Assembly (NCBI GenBank): GCA_963775275.1
Contig: CAVZII010000005.1
Location: 3,782,001-3,846,000, forward strand
DNA length: 64,000 nucleotides
DNA from: JANWHQ01 sp963775275
Lineage (GTDB): Bacteria; Pseudomonadota; Alphaproteobacteria; Caulobacterales; Caulobacteraceae
Direction: 5' to 3'
The position numbers and the translations under genes were made by a program. The notes below the pieces were generated by a model, which saw nothing but the letters and a program-made list of their open reading frames with translations, was not told the origin of the DNA and ran no database searches. Of this stretch, positions 40,100-48,865 are shown piece after piece; within the stretch, counting starts at the first letter, position 1, and every line of letters starts with the position of its first letter.

Positions 40100-41188
40100 A
40101 TGATCAGGGGGCTTCCGACGATTGAGCTGATCGGCTCCCCGCTGCGCAACCTCGTGGCGATCATCAGCTTCGTGCTGGCCGTGGTGGCGCTGGGCGTCGT
40201 TGGCTATCTGATCGCGGGCTGGAGCTTCGGCGACGCCCTCTACATGGTGGTGCTGACAGTCTACACGGTCGGCTACGGCGAGGTTCGGCCGATCGACACG
40301 CCCTATCTGCACGCCGTGACCGTCGGCGTGATGGTGATGGGCTGCACCGGGATGATCATCCTGACCGGCGTCCTGGTGCAGGTGTTCACCGTCGTCCAAC
40401 TGGAGAAGCTGTTCGGGAGAGGCCGCGTGCAGTCCGAGATCGACAAGCTTTCCGACCACGTCATCATCTGCGGCTTCGGCCGGATCGGCCGCCAGCTGGC
40501 CAAGGAGCTTTCCGCCGGCGGGATCAAGGTGCTGATCCTCGACCGGGGGGAGGCCCGGGTCGCCGAGGCCCAGGCTCTGGGCTACCTGGCCATGTCGGGA
40601 GACGCCACCGACGAGGCCGCTTTGGAGATCGCGGGAATCGGCCGCGCCCGCTGCCTGGCCACGGTGTTGCCCGACGACGCGGCCAATGTGTTCATCACCC
40701 TGTCGGCCCGCAAGATGAACGCGAGGGTCCAGATCATCGCCCGCGGCGAGGCGCCGTCGACCGAGGGCAAGCTGGTGCACGCCGGGGCCAACAAGGTCGT
40801 GCTGCCCACCCACATCGGCGCCGAGCGCATCGCCGAGCTGATCCTTTTCCCCGAAACCGCCAGGTACCTGCACGGGTCGGAGGCGATGCGCGAGTTCGAG
40901 AAGTCCCTTCGCGGCCTGGGGCTGGAGGTCGAGGTCGTAGTCGCCGCCGAGAAGAGCAGCGTCGTCGGCCAGACCGTGGCCGATCTCGAGCGCAGGTCCG
41001 GCGGGCGGCTCTTCGTGGTCCAGATCAACGGCCACGATGGCAAAGTGACCACACGCCCGCCGCCCGACGTGCGCATCCGCGCCGGCGACGGCGTGGTGGT
41101 GGTCGGGCGCGAGGGCAGGGGCGAACTCAGCGCCGTCTTCGAGGCGCCGCGCTCACCCATCCACGCCGGCCGGACGATCGTCGGGTAG
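40100..41188 (+). CDS. potassium channel with RCK (TrkA-N/TrkA-C) domains
   Basis: 362 aa. Two membrane helices flank a selectivity filter 'TVYTVGYGE', as in Ca2+-gated MthK/Kch-type channels. A TrkA-N Rossmann domain follows ('HVIICGFGRIGRQLAKELSA', 'AMSGDATDEAALEIAGIGRA'), then a TrkA-C domain ('SSVVGQTVADLERRSGGRLF' to 'IRAGDGVVVVGR'). It should be a homotetrameric K+ channel in the inner membrane, gated by a ligand at the RCK ring. Stands alone, 92 bp after pyrG. Confidence 0.93.
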   Translation: MIRGLPTIELIGSPLRNLVAIISFVLAVVALGVVGYLIAGWSFGDALYMVVLTVYTVGYGEVRPIDTPYLHAVTVGVMVMGCTGMIILTGVLVQVFTVVQLEKLFGRGRVQSEIDKLSDHVIICGFGRIGRQLAKELSAGGIKVLILDRGEARVAEAQALGYLAMSGDATDEAALEIAGIGRARCLATVLPDDAANVFITLSARKMNARVQIIARGEAPSTEGKLVHAGANKVVLPTHIGAERIAELILFPETARYLHGSEAMREFEKSLRGLGLEVEVVVAAEKSSVVGQTVADLERRSGGRLFVVQINGHDGKVTTRPPPDVRIRAGDGVVVVGREGRGELSAVFEAPRSPIHAGRTIVG

Positions 41189-41292
41189 CTCAGGGCGCAA
41201 AATGCGGTGCCGCGATTGCGGTATTGACATACCGTATCTGATTTATTCAAGGAATCCATGGGTTTGGTGAGACGCCTGGCCGACTAGATCGC

Positions 41293-41321
41293 TTGACCCG
41301 CCGCCGGCGCTCCTGTATGTC
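41293..41321 (+). promoter_or_regulatory. candidate promoter of rplM-rpsI
   Basis: TTGACC (41293-41298), 17 bp, TATGTC (41316-41321), 48 bp before the rplM start. The -35 and spacing are good and the -10 is fair. A second TTGACA-like element lies at about 41223. This is the expected place for a strong ribosomal-protein promoter. Confidence 0.45.
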
Positions 41322-41368
41322 CGCCGCTCCCGCGAGGCCCAGGCCTGCGCACAAGCGGACAACGTCTG

Positions 41369-41845
41369 ATGCAGACCAAGACCACGGCGTCGCTCAAGCC
41401 GGCCGACGTCGACAAGAAGTGGATCGTGATCGACGCAGAGAACGCCGTCGTCGGGCGGCTGGCGTCGTTCATCGCCAACCGGCTGCGCGGCAAGCACCGT
41501 CCGGACTTCACGCCGCACGTGGACTGCGGCGACTTCGTCGTGGTCGTCAACGCCGACAAGGTGAAGCTGACCGGCCGCAAGCTCGACCAGAAGAAGTACC
41601 ACTGGCACACGGGGTATCCGGGCGGGATCAAGGAGACCACCGCCGGCAAGGTGCTGGGCGGCCGGTTCCCCGAGCGCGTCCTCAAGAAGGCGGTCGAGCG
41701 CATGCTGCCCAAGGAGAGCCCGCTGGCGCGCCGCCAGCTCGGGCATCTCAAGATCTACAACGGCCCCGAGCACCCGCACGCGGCCCAGTCCCCTCAAGCC
41801 GTCGCGTTCGCCGAGCTGAACGCCAAGAACGTCCGGAGCGCCTGA
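41369..41845 (+). CDS. rplM: 50S ribosomal protein L13
   Basis: 158 aa. Large-subunit assembly protein. 'KWIVIDAENAVVGRLASFIA', 'FVVVVNADKVKLTGRKLDQK', 'YHWHTGYPGGIKETTAG' and 'KAVERMLPKESPLARRQLGH' are the family hallmarks. First gene of the usual rplM-rpsI pair; rpsI begins 2 bp after its stop. A moderately long C-terminus ending 'AELNAKNVRSA' is usual for this group. Confidence 0.97.
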   Translation: MQTKTTASLKPADVDKKWIVIDAENAVVGRLASFIANRLRGKHRPDFTPHVDCGDFVVVVNADKVKLTGRKLDQKKYHWHTGYPGGIKETTAGKVLGGRFPERVLKKAVERMLPKESPLARRQLGHLKIYNGPEHPHAAQSPQAVAFAELNAKNVRSA

Positions 41846-41847
41846 TC

Positions 41848-42324
41848 ATGGCCAGCGACACCCACGGCCTGGAGGCCCTGCAGCCCCTCGCGACGCCCAC
41901 CGAGGCGGCGGCTGCGCCGGAGCCCAAGCGCGACCAGTTCGGCCGCTCCTACGCCACCGGCAAGCGCAAGAACGCGGTCGCCCGCGTGTGGATCAAGCCC
42001 GGCAAGGGCAAGATCACCATCAACGACAAGGACCAGGAAGCGTACTTCGCGCGGCCGGTCTTGCGCATGATGATCGCTCAGCCGCTGCAGGTGGCCGGGC
42101 GCCTGGGCGAGTTCGACGTGCAGGCGACGGTCACAGGCTCCGGCCTGTCCGGGCAGGCCGGCGCGGTCCGTCACGCCATCGCCAAGGCCCTGACCTACTA
42201 CGAGCCTGCCTTGCGCGCGGCCCTGAAGCCGCACGGCTTTCTCACTCGCGACCCGCGCGTGGTCGAGCGCAAGAAGTACGGCAAGGCCAAGGCCCGACGC
42301 AGCTTCCAGTTCTCGAAGCGCTAG
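41848..42324 (+). CDS. rpsI: 30S ribosomal protein S9
   Basis: 158 aa. The S9 core begins around residue 30 ('RSYATGKRKNAVARVWIKPG') and ends with the decoding-centre tail 'KARRSFQFSKR'. The first 28 residues are an Ala/Pro/Glu-rich extension also seen in Caulobacterales S9 proteins. ATG at 41848 has GGAG upstream, within the end of rplM. Followed by a strong terminator (42349-42381). Confidence 0.97.
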   Translation: MASDTHGLEALQPLATPTEAAAAPEPKRDQFGRSYATGKRKNAVARVWIKPGKGKITINDKDQEAYFARPVLRMMIAQPLQVAGRLGEFDVQATVTGSGLSGQAGAVRHAIAKALTYYEPALRAALKPHGFLTRDPRVVERKKYGKAKARRSFQFSKR

Positions 42325-42348
42325 CGCGCGGTTCATCCGCGTTTGCAG

Positions 42349-42381
42349 AAGGGCGCTTCGGGCAACGAAGCGCCCTTTTTC
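42349..42381 (+). terminator. Rho-independent terminator of rplM-rpsI
   Basis: A 12-bp perfect stem (AAGGGCGCTTCG, 42349-42360, with CGAAGCGCCCTT, 42366-42377), a 5-nt loop, and a run of T to 42381. It is the clearest intrinsic terminator of the window. It lies only 25 bp before the argC start, so argC needs its own promoter or read-through. Confidence 0.92.
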
Positions 42382-42405
42382 TTTGGCTGGAATGTGGAGG
42401 CCGAC

Positions 42406-43353
42406 ATGGCCGCGAAGGTGTTCATCGACGGCGAGGCGGGGACCACGGGCCTGCAGATCCGCGAGCGCCTGGCCGGCCGCCCGGACCTGGAGCTCCTGTC
42501 GATCGCGCCCGAGCGGCGCAAGGACCCGTCCGCGCGCGCGGAGCTTCTGAACGGCGCGGACGTCTCGATCCTGTGCCTGCCGGACGACGCGGCGCGCGAG
42601 GCCGCGGCCATGGTCACGAGCAACACGGCCCGCCTGATCGACGCCTCGACGGCTCATCGGACCGCGGCCGGCTGGACCTACGGCTTTCCCGAGATGACCA
42701 AGGGCCAGCGCCACTCGATCGCAACCGCGTCGCGGGTGTCGAACCCCGGCTGCTGGGCCACCGGTGCGATCGGCCTCCTGCGTCCCCTGGTGAGCGCGGG
42801 CCTGATCCCCGCCGACTGGCCGGTCAGCCTGAGCGGCGTCTCGGGCTACTCCGGCGGCGGCAAGTCGATGATCGCCGAGTTCGAGGACAAGGCTTCGCCG
42901 GCCTACACGCACGAGACCTACCGCATCTATGCGCTTGGCCTGCAGCACAAGCACCTGCCCGAGATGGCGGCCCACGCGGGCCTTGAGCGCCCGCCGCTCT
43001 TCGCCCCGGCGGTGGGTCGCTACTACAAGGGAATGCTGGTCGAGTTGCCGCTGCCGCTCTGGGCCTTGCCCGGCAGCCCGGCGGCCCTGGACGTCCATGC
43101 CGCTCTCGCGGACGTCTACGCCGGCGAGCGGTTCGTCGACGTCGCTTCGCTGGACGCCGCCGCCGCCTTGAAGACGCTGGATCCCGAAGGCCTGAACGGT
43201 ACGAACCGGATGACGCTCTTCGTCTTCGCGAACGAGGCGGCCGGCCAGGCGCGCCTGGTGGCGCAGCTCGACAATCTAGGCAAGGGCGCCTCGGGCGCGG
43301 CGGTCCAGAACCTCAACATCATGCTGGGGCTGGACGAGGGGCTTGGCCTATAA
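42406..43353 (+). CDS. argC: N-acetyl-gamma-glutamyl-phosphate reductase (short type)
   Basis: 315 aa from ATG at 42406, with GGAGG just before it. NADPH-dependent third step of arginine synthesis. This is the shorter type 2 ArgC: 'KVFIDGEAGTTGLQIRERLA', 'VSILCLPDDAAREAAAMV', 'RLIDASTAHRTAAGWTYGFP' and the catalytic-Cys block 'SNPGCWATGAIGLLRPLV'. The frame is open 21 codons upstream through the rpsI terminator, which rules that start out. Followed 24 bp later by the glyoxalase gene. Confidence 0.95.
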   Translation: MAAKVFIDGEAGTTGLQIRERLAGRPDLELLSIAPERRKDPSARAELLNGADVSILCLPDDAAREAAAMVTSNTARLIDASTAHRTAAGWTYGFPEMTKGQRHSIATASRVSNPGCWATGAIGLLRPLVSAGLIPADWPVSLSGVSGYSGGGKSMIAEFEDKASPAYTHETYRIYALGLQHKHLPEMAAHAGLERPPLFAPAVGRYYKGMLVELPLPLWALPGSPAALDVHAALADVYAGERFVDVASLDAAAALKTLDPEGLNGTNRMTLFVFANEAAGQARLVAQLDNLGKGASGAAVQNLNIMLGLDEGLGL

Positions 43354-43377
43354 GGGACGCCGATCAGGAGGGACCCG

Positions 43378-43818
43378 ATGCGATACCTGCACACCATGGT
43401 TCGAGTGAAGGACCTGGACGCCGCGCTCGATTTCTATTGTGACAAGCTCGGCTTGGCCGAGGTCAACCGCATGGAGAGCGAGCAGGGGCGCTTCACCCTG
43501 GTGTTCCTGGCCGCTCCCGAGGATGCCGACAAGGCCAAGGCCGACCAGGCGCCCTGTGTCGAGCTGACCTACAACTGGGATGCGGAGGACTATGGCGGCG
43601 GCCGCAACTTCGGCCACCTGGCCTATCAGGTCGACGACATCTACGCCCTGTGCCAGCGCCTGCAGGAGAAGGGCGTGACGATCAACCGCCCGCCGCGGGA
43701 CGGCCGCATGGCCTTCGTCCGCTCCCCCGACGGAATCTCGATCGAGCTCCTGCAGCGGGGCGGGGCCCTGCCGCCGCAGGAGCCCTGGTCGTCGATGGCC
43801 AACACGGGCAGCTGGTGA
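43378..43818 (+). CDS. gloA: lactoylglutathione lyase (glyoxalase I, VOC family)
   Basis: 146 aa. Converts the methylglyoxal-glutathione hemithioacetal to S-lactoylglutathione. The metal ligands are in place: His5 in 'MRYLHTMVRVKDLDAALDFY', Glu in 'CVELTYNWDAEDYGGGRNF', His in 'GHLAYQVDDIYALCQ' and Glu in 'SIELLQRG'. AGGAGGGACC precedes the ATG. Its stop overlaps the GTG start of the next gene (GTGA), so it is coupled to the exported cyclophilin. Confidence 0.94.
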   Translation: MRYLHTMVRVKDLDAALDFYCDKLGLAEVNRMESEQGRFTLVFLAAPEDADKAKADQAPCVELTYNWDAEDYGGGRNFGHLAYQVDDIYALCQRLQEKGVTINRPPRDGRMAFVRSPDGISIELLQRGGALPPQEPWSSMANTGSW

Positions 43819-44651
43819 GGCTCGCCTTCGCCATCGCGGCCCTCGCGACGGCGGTCCTCGCGGCCCCGGCGCTCGCCCAGCCGGCCGCGGCGCCATCCGC
43901 GCCTGTACCCGCCGCCTCGACGCCCGCCGACTGGCGGCCTCTGGATCCGGACAACACCCTGGTCATCGACACGACCAAGGGCCGGGTCATCGTCGAGATG
44001 CGTCCCGAGATCGCGCCCCTGGCGGTCGCGCGGATCAAGACCCTTGCCCGGCGCGGATATTACGATGGGGCGCTCTTCTACCGCGTGCTCAAGGACTACA
44101 TGGCTCAGGGCGGCGACAAGGGCGCACGCACCTTCCGCTCGGACCTGCCGAACCTGAAGGCGGAGTTCACCTTCACCGCGGGCCCGGACAGCCATTTCGT
44201 GTCGGTGGGCGACATTCCCGACGGCCAGGTGGGCTTCATCGGCTCTTCGCCGGTGACGGTGATGACGGCCGGTCCGGACGCCGGCAAGGCGTGGGCGAAC
44301 TTCTGCCCCGGGGCGGCGGCCATGCCGCACTACGCCAATCCGGACACCGCCAACAGCCAGCTCTTCTTCATGCGCCGCGCGGCGCCGACGCTGGACAAGA
44401 CCTTCACGGTCTGGGGACGGGTGGTTTCGGGCATGGAGGTCATCCAGCAGCTGAACGATGGCGAGCCGCCGCCGAGCCCGGACCGGATGACCAAGGTGCG
44501 GGTGATGGCCGCCATGCCCGCCGCCGAGCAGCCCAAGCTCGAGGTCATGGATGTCAAGGGTCCCGCCTTCGGCGCACTCTTCCGCGAAACCGCGAACAAG
44601 TACGCCAGCTTCACGCTCTGCGACCTGGACCTCCCTTCGCGCGGGCCATGA
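43815..44651 (+). CDS. exported cyclophilin-type peptidyl-prolyl isomerase, copy 2
   Basis: 278 aa from GTG at 43815, in a GTGA overlap with gloA. A signal peptide (residues 1-22, 'AFAIAALATAVLAAPALAQ') sends it to the periplasm. Cyclophilin core: 'NTLVIDTTKGRVIVEMRPEI', 'YYDGALFYRVLKDYMAQGGD', 'PDTANSQLFFMRRAAPTLD' and 'FTVWGRVVSGMEVIQQLNDG'. It is colinear with the copy at 23851-24681 over its full length, including the C-terminal extension ending 'FTLCDLDLPSRGP'. Both copies start with GTG in the same kind of overlap with an unrelated upstream gene. Confidence 0.92.
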   Translation: MRLAFAIAALATAVLAAPALAQPAAAPSAPVPAASTPADWRPLDPDNTLVIDTTKGRVIVEMRPEIAPLAVARIKTLARRGYYDGALFYRVLKDYMAQGGDKGARTFRSDLPNLKAEFTFTAGPDSHFVSVGDIPDGQVGFIGSSPVTVMTAGPDAGKAWANFCPGAAAMPHYANPDTANSQLFFMRRAAPTLDKTFTVWGRVVSGMEVIQQLNDGEPPPSPDRMTKVRVMAAMPAAEQPKLEVMDVKGPAFGALFRETANKYASFTLCDLDLPSRGP

Positions 44652-45127
44652 CCTGCGGCCATGAGCTTCCGCCGGCCTTCCGCCGCGCCGAGGCCGCGGA
44701 CGCGCGGGGACTCGCCGAGCTGCATCGCCTGTCCCGGCGCACTGCGCTGCCGTGGCTGCCGCCGATCGACGAGCTCGGCGGCCTGATCGACTACCTCTCC
44801 GGGGAGCTGAAGCGCTGCGAAGTCTGGATCGCGGAGGAGGGGGAGGCCTTCGTCGGCTTCATCGCCTTCTCGCCGAGCTGGATCGACCACCTCTATGTGC
44901 GCCCCGATCGCTGGAGCCGCGGGATCGGGCGGCGCCTGGCCGGCATGGCCATGCAGGACGGCGCGCCGCGCCGGCTCTGGACCTTCCAGCGGAACACGCG
45001 CGCCCGCCGCTTCTATGAGCGCCTGGGCTTCGCCGTCGAGCGCTTCACCGACGGCGCCGAGAACATGGAGCGCGAGCCGGACGTGCTCTACGTCTGGCCG
45101 GGCAGGGCCGCGAACGTCAGCTCTTGA
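44648..45127 (+). CDS. GNAT family N-acetyltransferase
   Basis: 159 aa. Acetyl-CoA loop 'HLYVRPDRWSRGIGRRLAGM' and 'RLWTFQRNTRARRFYERLGF' are a standard GNAT core; Trp/Phe-rich 'EVWIAEEGEAFVGFIAFSPS' precedes it. ATG overlaps the cyclophilin stop (ATGA). Substrate unknown. Its 3' end overlaps the convergent phaC end by 11 bp, so there is no room for a dedicated terminator between them. Confidence 0.9.
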   Translation: MTCGHELPPAFRRAEAADARGLAELHRLSRRTALPWLPPIDELGGLIDYLSGELKRCEVWIAEEGEAFVGFIAFSPSWIDHLYVRPDRWSRGIGRRLAGMAMQDGAPRRLWTFQRNTRARRFYERLGFAVERFTDGAENMEREPDVLYVWPGRAANVSS

Positions 45128-46976
45128 CCTTCACATAGCTGCCTGGCGCGTCCTCGATCGGCTTCAGCTTGCCCTTGGCCGGATCGCGAGCCGGGATCAT
45201 GGGGCCAGAGCGCGCCTTCAGCCACTCGGCCCAGTCCGGCCACCACGAGCCCGGATGCTCGACGGCGCCCTGCGTCCATTCTTCAACCGTGTCGGGATGG
45301 GCGTCGTTGGTCCAGTACTGGTACTTCTTGGCGGACGGGTGGTTGATCACCCCGGCGATATGGCCCGACCCGGCCATGATGAAGGTGACGTCGCCGCCGA
45401 ACAGCTTGGAGCCCCGATAGACCGAGGCGGCGGGCGCGATGTGGTCCTCCTTGCTGGACTGGGCGTAGATCGGCGTCCTGACCTTGGAGAGGTCGAGCCT
45501 GACTTCGCCCAGCTCCAGGTCGCCCTTGGCCAGCCGGTTATGCTGGTAGAATTCCCGCAGATAGAACAGGTGCAGCGCGCGCGGCATGCGCGTCTGGTCT
45601 GAGTTCCAGAAGAGCAGGTCGAACGGCTTGGGATCCTTGCCCAGGAGGTAGTTGTTCACGAAGAACGACCAGATCAGGTCGTTGGCCCGCAGGGCGTTGA
45701 AGGTGCCGGCCATCATGCCGCCGGGCAGGACGCCGCCTGAGCGGTCCATGGACACCTCGATCACCTGCAGCCAGTCCTCGTCGGTGAAGAGCTTCAGGTC
45801 GCCGGGCTCGGAGAAGTCCTGCTGAGCCGCGAAGAAGGTCGCCGAGGCGATCCGCTCGTCCCCCTTGGCCGTCATGTGCGCCAGGGTGCAGGAGAGCATG
45901 GTGCCGGCGATGCAGTAGCCGACGGTGTTCACCCGCTTGGCGCCGGTCTGCTGCAGCGCCTTGTCCACCGCCACATAGACCCCCTCGAGCATGTAGTCCT
46001 CGAAGGTCTTGTGCGCGAGCTTGGGATCGGGGTTGACCCAGGAGACGAGAAGGACGGTGAAACCCTGCTCCGTCAACCACTTGATCATCGAGTTCTCAGG
46101 TCGAAGATCAAGGATGTAGTACTTGTTGATCCACGGCGGGAAGATCAGCAGGGGAACCTCGTGGACCTCGGCCGTGGCCGGCGCGAACTGGATCAGCTGG
46201 AACAGCTCGTTCTGGAAGATGATCTTCCCCGGCGAGGCGGCGACATTGACCCCGACCTCGAACTTGGAGGCGTCGGTCTGGCTGATCGCGAGCTGCCCGT
46301 TGCCGCGCGCGAGGTCCGCGGCGAAGTTCTCCATCCCCTTGACCAGGCTTTCGCCGCGGGTGGCGATCGCTTCGCGCAGGGCCGCCGGGTTCGACATCAG
46401 GAAATTGGACGGCGAGAAGGCGTCGGTCAGCATGCGCGTGAAGAACTCGACCCGGCGCTGGGTCTCCGGATCGACGTCCTGGACTCCGGCCACCAGGTTG
46501 TTCAGCCAGTTGGCGGAGAGCAGGTACGATTGCTTGAGCGCGTCGAAGATCGGGTTGTCGCTCCACTCCGGGTCGGTGAAGCGGCGGTCGCCCCGTTCGG
46601 GCGACACCACCGGCGCGGCAGCCTCGCCCGCCATGCGCCTCGCCGTCGACTGCCATAGGTTCATGTAGCCCGAGAACAGCTCGGCCTGGGCCCTCAGCAC
46701 CTTGTCCGGCTGGGTCGCCAGACGGCCCATCATCCCCGTCAGGGCCGAGCCCATGCGGAAGGGATCGGCCGACATGGCGGACGGCTGCTCGGCCTGGCGC
46801 AAGGCGGCCTCGGCGATGGCGCCCTGGGCGATCATCGCCGCTCGGGCGAGATTCGCCGACAGCTCCTGCATCACCTTCAGCTCGTCGCCGGAGGGAGTCA
46901 CATGTTCCGGCGCGGCGGCCTTCGCCGTCTCCGGCTCGCCTTCGGCGGGCCTGGACGCCGCCTTTACATCACTCAT
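45117..46976 (-). CDS. phaC: class I poly(3-hydroxyalkanoate) synthase
   Basis: 619 aa, class I size. It polymerises (R)-3-hydroxyacyl-CoA on the surface of storage granules. A PhaC N-terminal domain is followed by an alpha/beta-hydrolase with nucleophile Cys355 in 'VGYCIAGTMLSC', the PhaC phrases 'FPPWINKYYILDLRPENSMI' and 'LFWNSDQTRMPRALHLFYLR', and the catalytic His in 'IMAGSGHIAGVINHP'. ATG at 46976, after a 122-bp region shared with the divergent lipoprotein gene. phaA, phaB and phasin genes are not in view. Confidence 0.96.
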   Translation of the reverse strand: MSDVKAASRPAEGEPETAKAAAPEHVTPSGDELKVMQELSANLARAAMIAQGAIAEAALRQAEQPSAMSADPFRMGSALTGMMGRLATQPDKVLRAQAELFSGYMNLWQSTARRMAGEAAAPVVSPERGDRRFTDPEWSDNPIFDALKQSYLLSANWLNNLVAGVQDVDPETQRRVEFFTRMLTDAFSPSNFLMSNPAALREAIATRGESLVKGMENFAADLARGNGQLAISQTDASKFEVGVNVAASPGKIIFQNELFQLIQFAPATAEVHEVPLLIFPPWINKYYILDLRPENSMIKWLTEQGFTVLLVSWVNPDPKLAHKTFEDYMLEGVYVAVDKALQQTGAKRVNTVGYCIAGTMLSCTLAHMTAKGDERIASATFFAAQQDFSEPGDLKLFTDEDWLQVIEVSMDRSGGVLPGGMMAGTFNALRANDLIWSFFVNNYLLGKDPKPFDLLFWNSDQTRMPRALHLFYLREFYQHNRLAKGDLELGEVRLDLSKVRTPIYAQSSKEDHIAPAASVYRGSKLFGGDVTFIMAGSGHIAGVINHPSAKKYQYWTNDAHPDTVEEWTQGAVEHPGSWWPDWAEWLKARSGPMIPARDPAKGKLKPIEDAPGSYVKVKS

Positions 46977-47098
46977 CGATCTGACCTTCCTGCGCCTCGA
47001 TTCGCCGGCGGCGCCCTTTCACCGGGCCCGATCATCGCATAAGACCGGCGCCGGGTTGAACCTGGGACCCACAGGTGCGCGTCGATTCGGAAGGTTTG

Positions 47099-47541
47099 AT
47101 GGCGTTCGGCGCAGCCCGCCTGGCCCTCGCGGTCGGCGTGGCGGCGTGCCTTGGCGGCTGCGTGGTCCCCAAGGCGCTGCGGGGCGGCGAGCCGCTGCCT
47201 GTCGCGGCCAACTCCCAGGTCGCCAAGGACATGGCCGAGGCCAGGCGCCACCCCGGGCCCTATCCCCGCTTCGCGGGGATTCCGAACACCCCGACCGATG
47301 TGCGGCCATCGTCGGCCTGGGGTCAGGCCGTCGCGGACATGGGACGGCGCAAGGCCAAGCTTGACAAGCAGGTCGCCGCGCTGCCGCCGCCCCAGACCGA
47401 CACCGAAGGCTTCGCCGCTGCCAACCGCAGCCAGGTCGCCGTCGCACCGAGCGAGATTCCCCCCCCGACGCGGCCGAACAGACCGAGGCCTACGCCCAAT
47501 CCCTGCGGGCGCGAGCTACGCCGCCTCCTCCGCCCAAATAG
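47099..47541 (+). CDS. small lipoprotein, frameshifted at a C8 run
   Basis: As printed, the frame runs to 47563 and ends in a basic tail. If the C8 run at 47459-47466 is one base longer, the frame shifts to a stop at 47541 and the tail becomes DAAEQTEAYAQSLRARA plus a Pro run and Lys, a far more natural end; the corrected product is 147 aa. The N-terminus 'ALAVGVAACLGGCVVP' is a lipoprotein signal with lipobox LGGC. The mature part ('RRHPGPYPRFAGIPNTPTDV', 'AVADMGRRKAKLDKQVAALP') is a conserved hypothetical. ATG at 47099 has GGAAGG upstream. Function unknown. Confidence 0.7.
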
Positions 47542-47638
47542 GGCAGGGGAGGCGAAACCGTAGCCACGTCATGCGCTTGGCTCCGACCCGGCCGGAGTCT
47601 ATCCAGGCGCCGCAGGCATTCCGGCCAGGCCATCTTCC

Positions 47639-48857
47639 ATGAACAACGACTTCCACCGCATCCAGCGCCTGCCGCCCTACATCTTCGAGGAGGTGAACCG
47701 CATCAAGGCGCGCCTCCGCGCCCAGGGCGTCGACATCATCGACTTCGGCATGGGCAACCCGGACATGCCCACGCCCGCCCACATCGTGGACAAGCTCTGC
47801 GAGACGGCCAGGAAGCCCAAGGCGCATCGCTATTCGGCGTCCAAGGGCATCCCTGGCCTGCGCCGCGCCATGGCCGGCTATTACGAGCGGCGCTTCGGGG
47901 TGAAGCTGAATCCGGACACCGAGGTGATCGCCACGCTCGGCTCCAAGGAGGGCTTCGCCAATCTCGCCCAGGCCATCACCGGCCCCGGCGACGTGGTGAT
48001 CTGTCCCAACCCCGCCTATCCGATCCACGCCTACGGCTTCATCATGGCCGGAGGCGCGATCCGCCACGTGCCGGCGCTGACGCCCGAGCAGTATCTGTCC
48101 GGCATCGGCCAGGCCGTGCAGGAACTCGGCGCCGCCGCCGATCGCCGTCATCGTCAGCTATCCGTCCAACCCGACCGCCCAGTGGGTGGACCTGGACTTC
48201 TACAAGGAGGTCGTGGCGCTCGCGCGCAAGCACGACCTGCTGATCCTGTCCGACGTCGCCTACTCCGAGATCTATTTCGAGAACAATCCGCCGCCCTCCC
48301 TCCTTCAGGTCGAAGGCGCCAAGGAAATCGCCGTCGAGGTCAACTCGCTCTCCAAGACCTACGCCATGCCCGGCTGGCGCGTGGGCATGGTGGTGGGCAA
48401 CGAGCGGCTCTGCGCGGCCCTGGCGCGGGTGAAGTCCTATCTCGACTACGGCGCCTTCACCCCCGTGCAGGTCGCGGCCGCCACGGCCCTGAACGGCCCC
48501 CAGGACTGCGTCGAGGAGATCCGTCAGACCTACAAGCGCCGCCGGGACGTGCTGGTGGAGTCCATGGGGCGCGCCGGCTGGGAGATCCCCTCGCCGCCGG
48601 CCTCGATGTTCGCCTGGGCGCCGCTGCCCGAGCCGTTCAGGGAGGCCGGCTCCATGCTGTTCTCCAAGCTCCTGATCGAGGAGGCCGAGGTGGCGGTCTC
48701 GCCGGGCGTGGGCTTCGGCGAGTGCGGCGAGGGCTATGTGCGCATCGGCCTGGTCGAGAACGAGCACCGGATCCGACAGGCGGCGCGCAATGTGCGAAAG
48801 TTCCTGCAGAACGCCGACGCCATCCTGGCGCGCGGTCCGGCCGTGGCGGCGCAATAG
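47639..48857 (+). CDS. alaC: alanine/glutamate-pyruvate aminotransferase (AlaC type), frameshifted in this sequence
   Basis: After removal of one base the product is 405 aa and reads through as an AlaC-type class I aminotransferase: 'RIQRLPPYIFEEVNRIKARL', 'IDFGMGNPDMPTPAHIVDKL', 'YSASKGIPGLRRAMAGYYE', the PLP-lysine block 'NSLSKTYAMPGWRVGM', and 'VSPGVGFGECGEGYVRIGL'. The break lies at 48122-48127, which reads GAACTC; with GACTC the joint becomes VQDSAPPPIAVIVSYPSNPT, as expected. So the gene is probably intact. Upstream, 98 bp separate it from the lipoprotein. It is followed 8 bp later by hom, which fits a link to aspartate/alanine-family metabolism; LL-DAP aminotransferase is an alternative reading. 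Confidence 0.8.
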
Positions 48858-48865
48858 GAGCGGCG

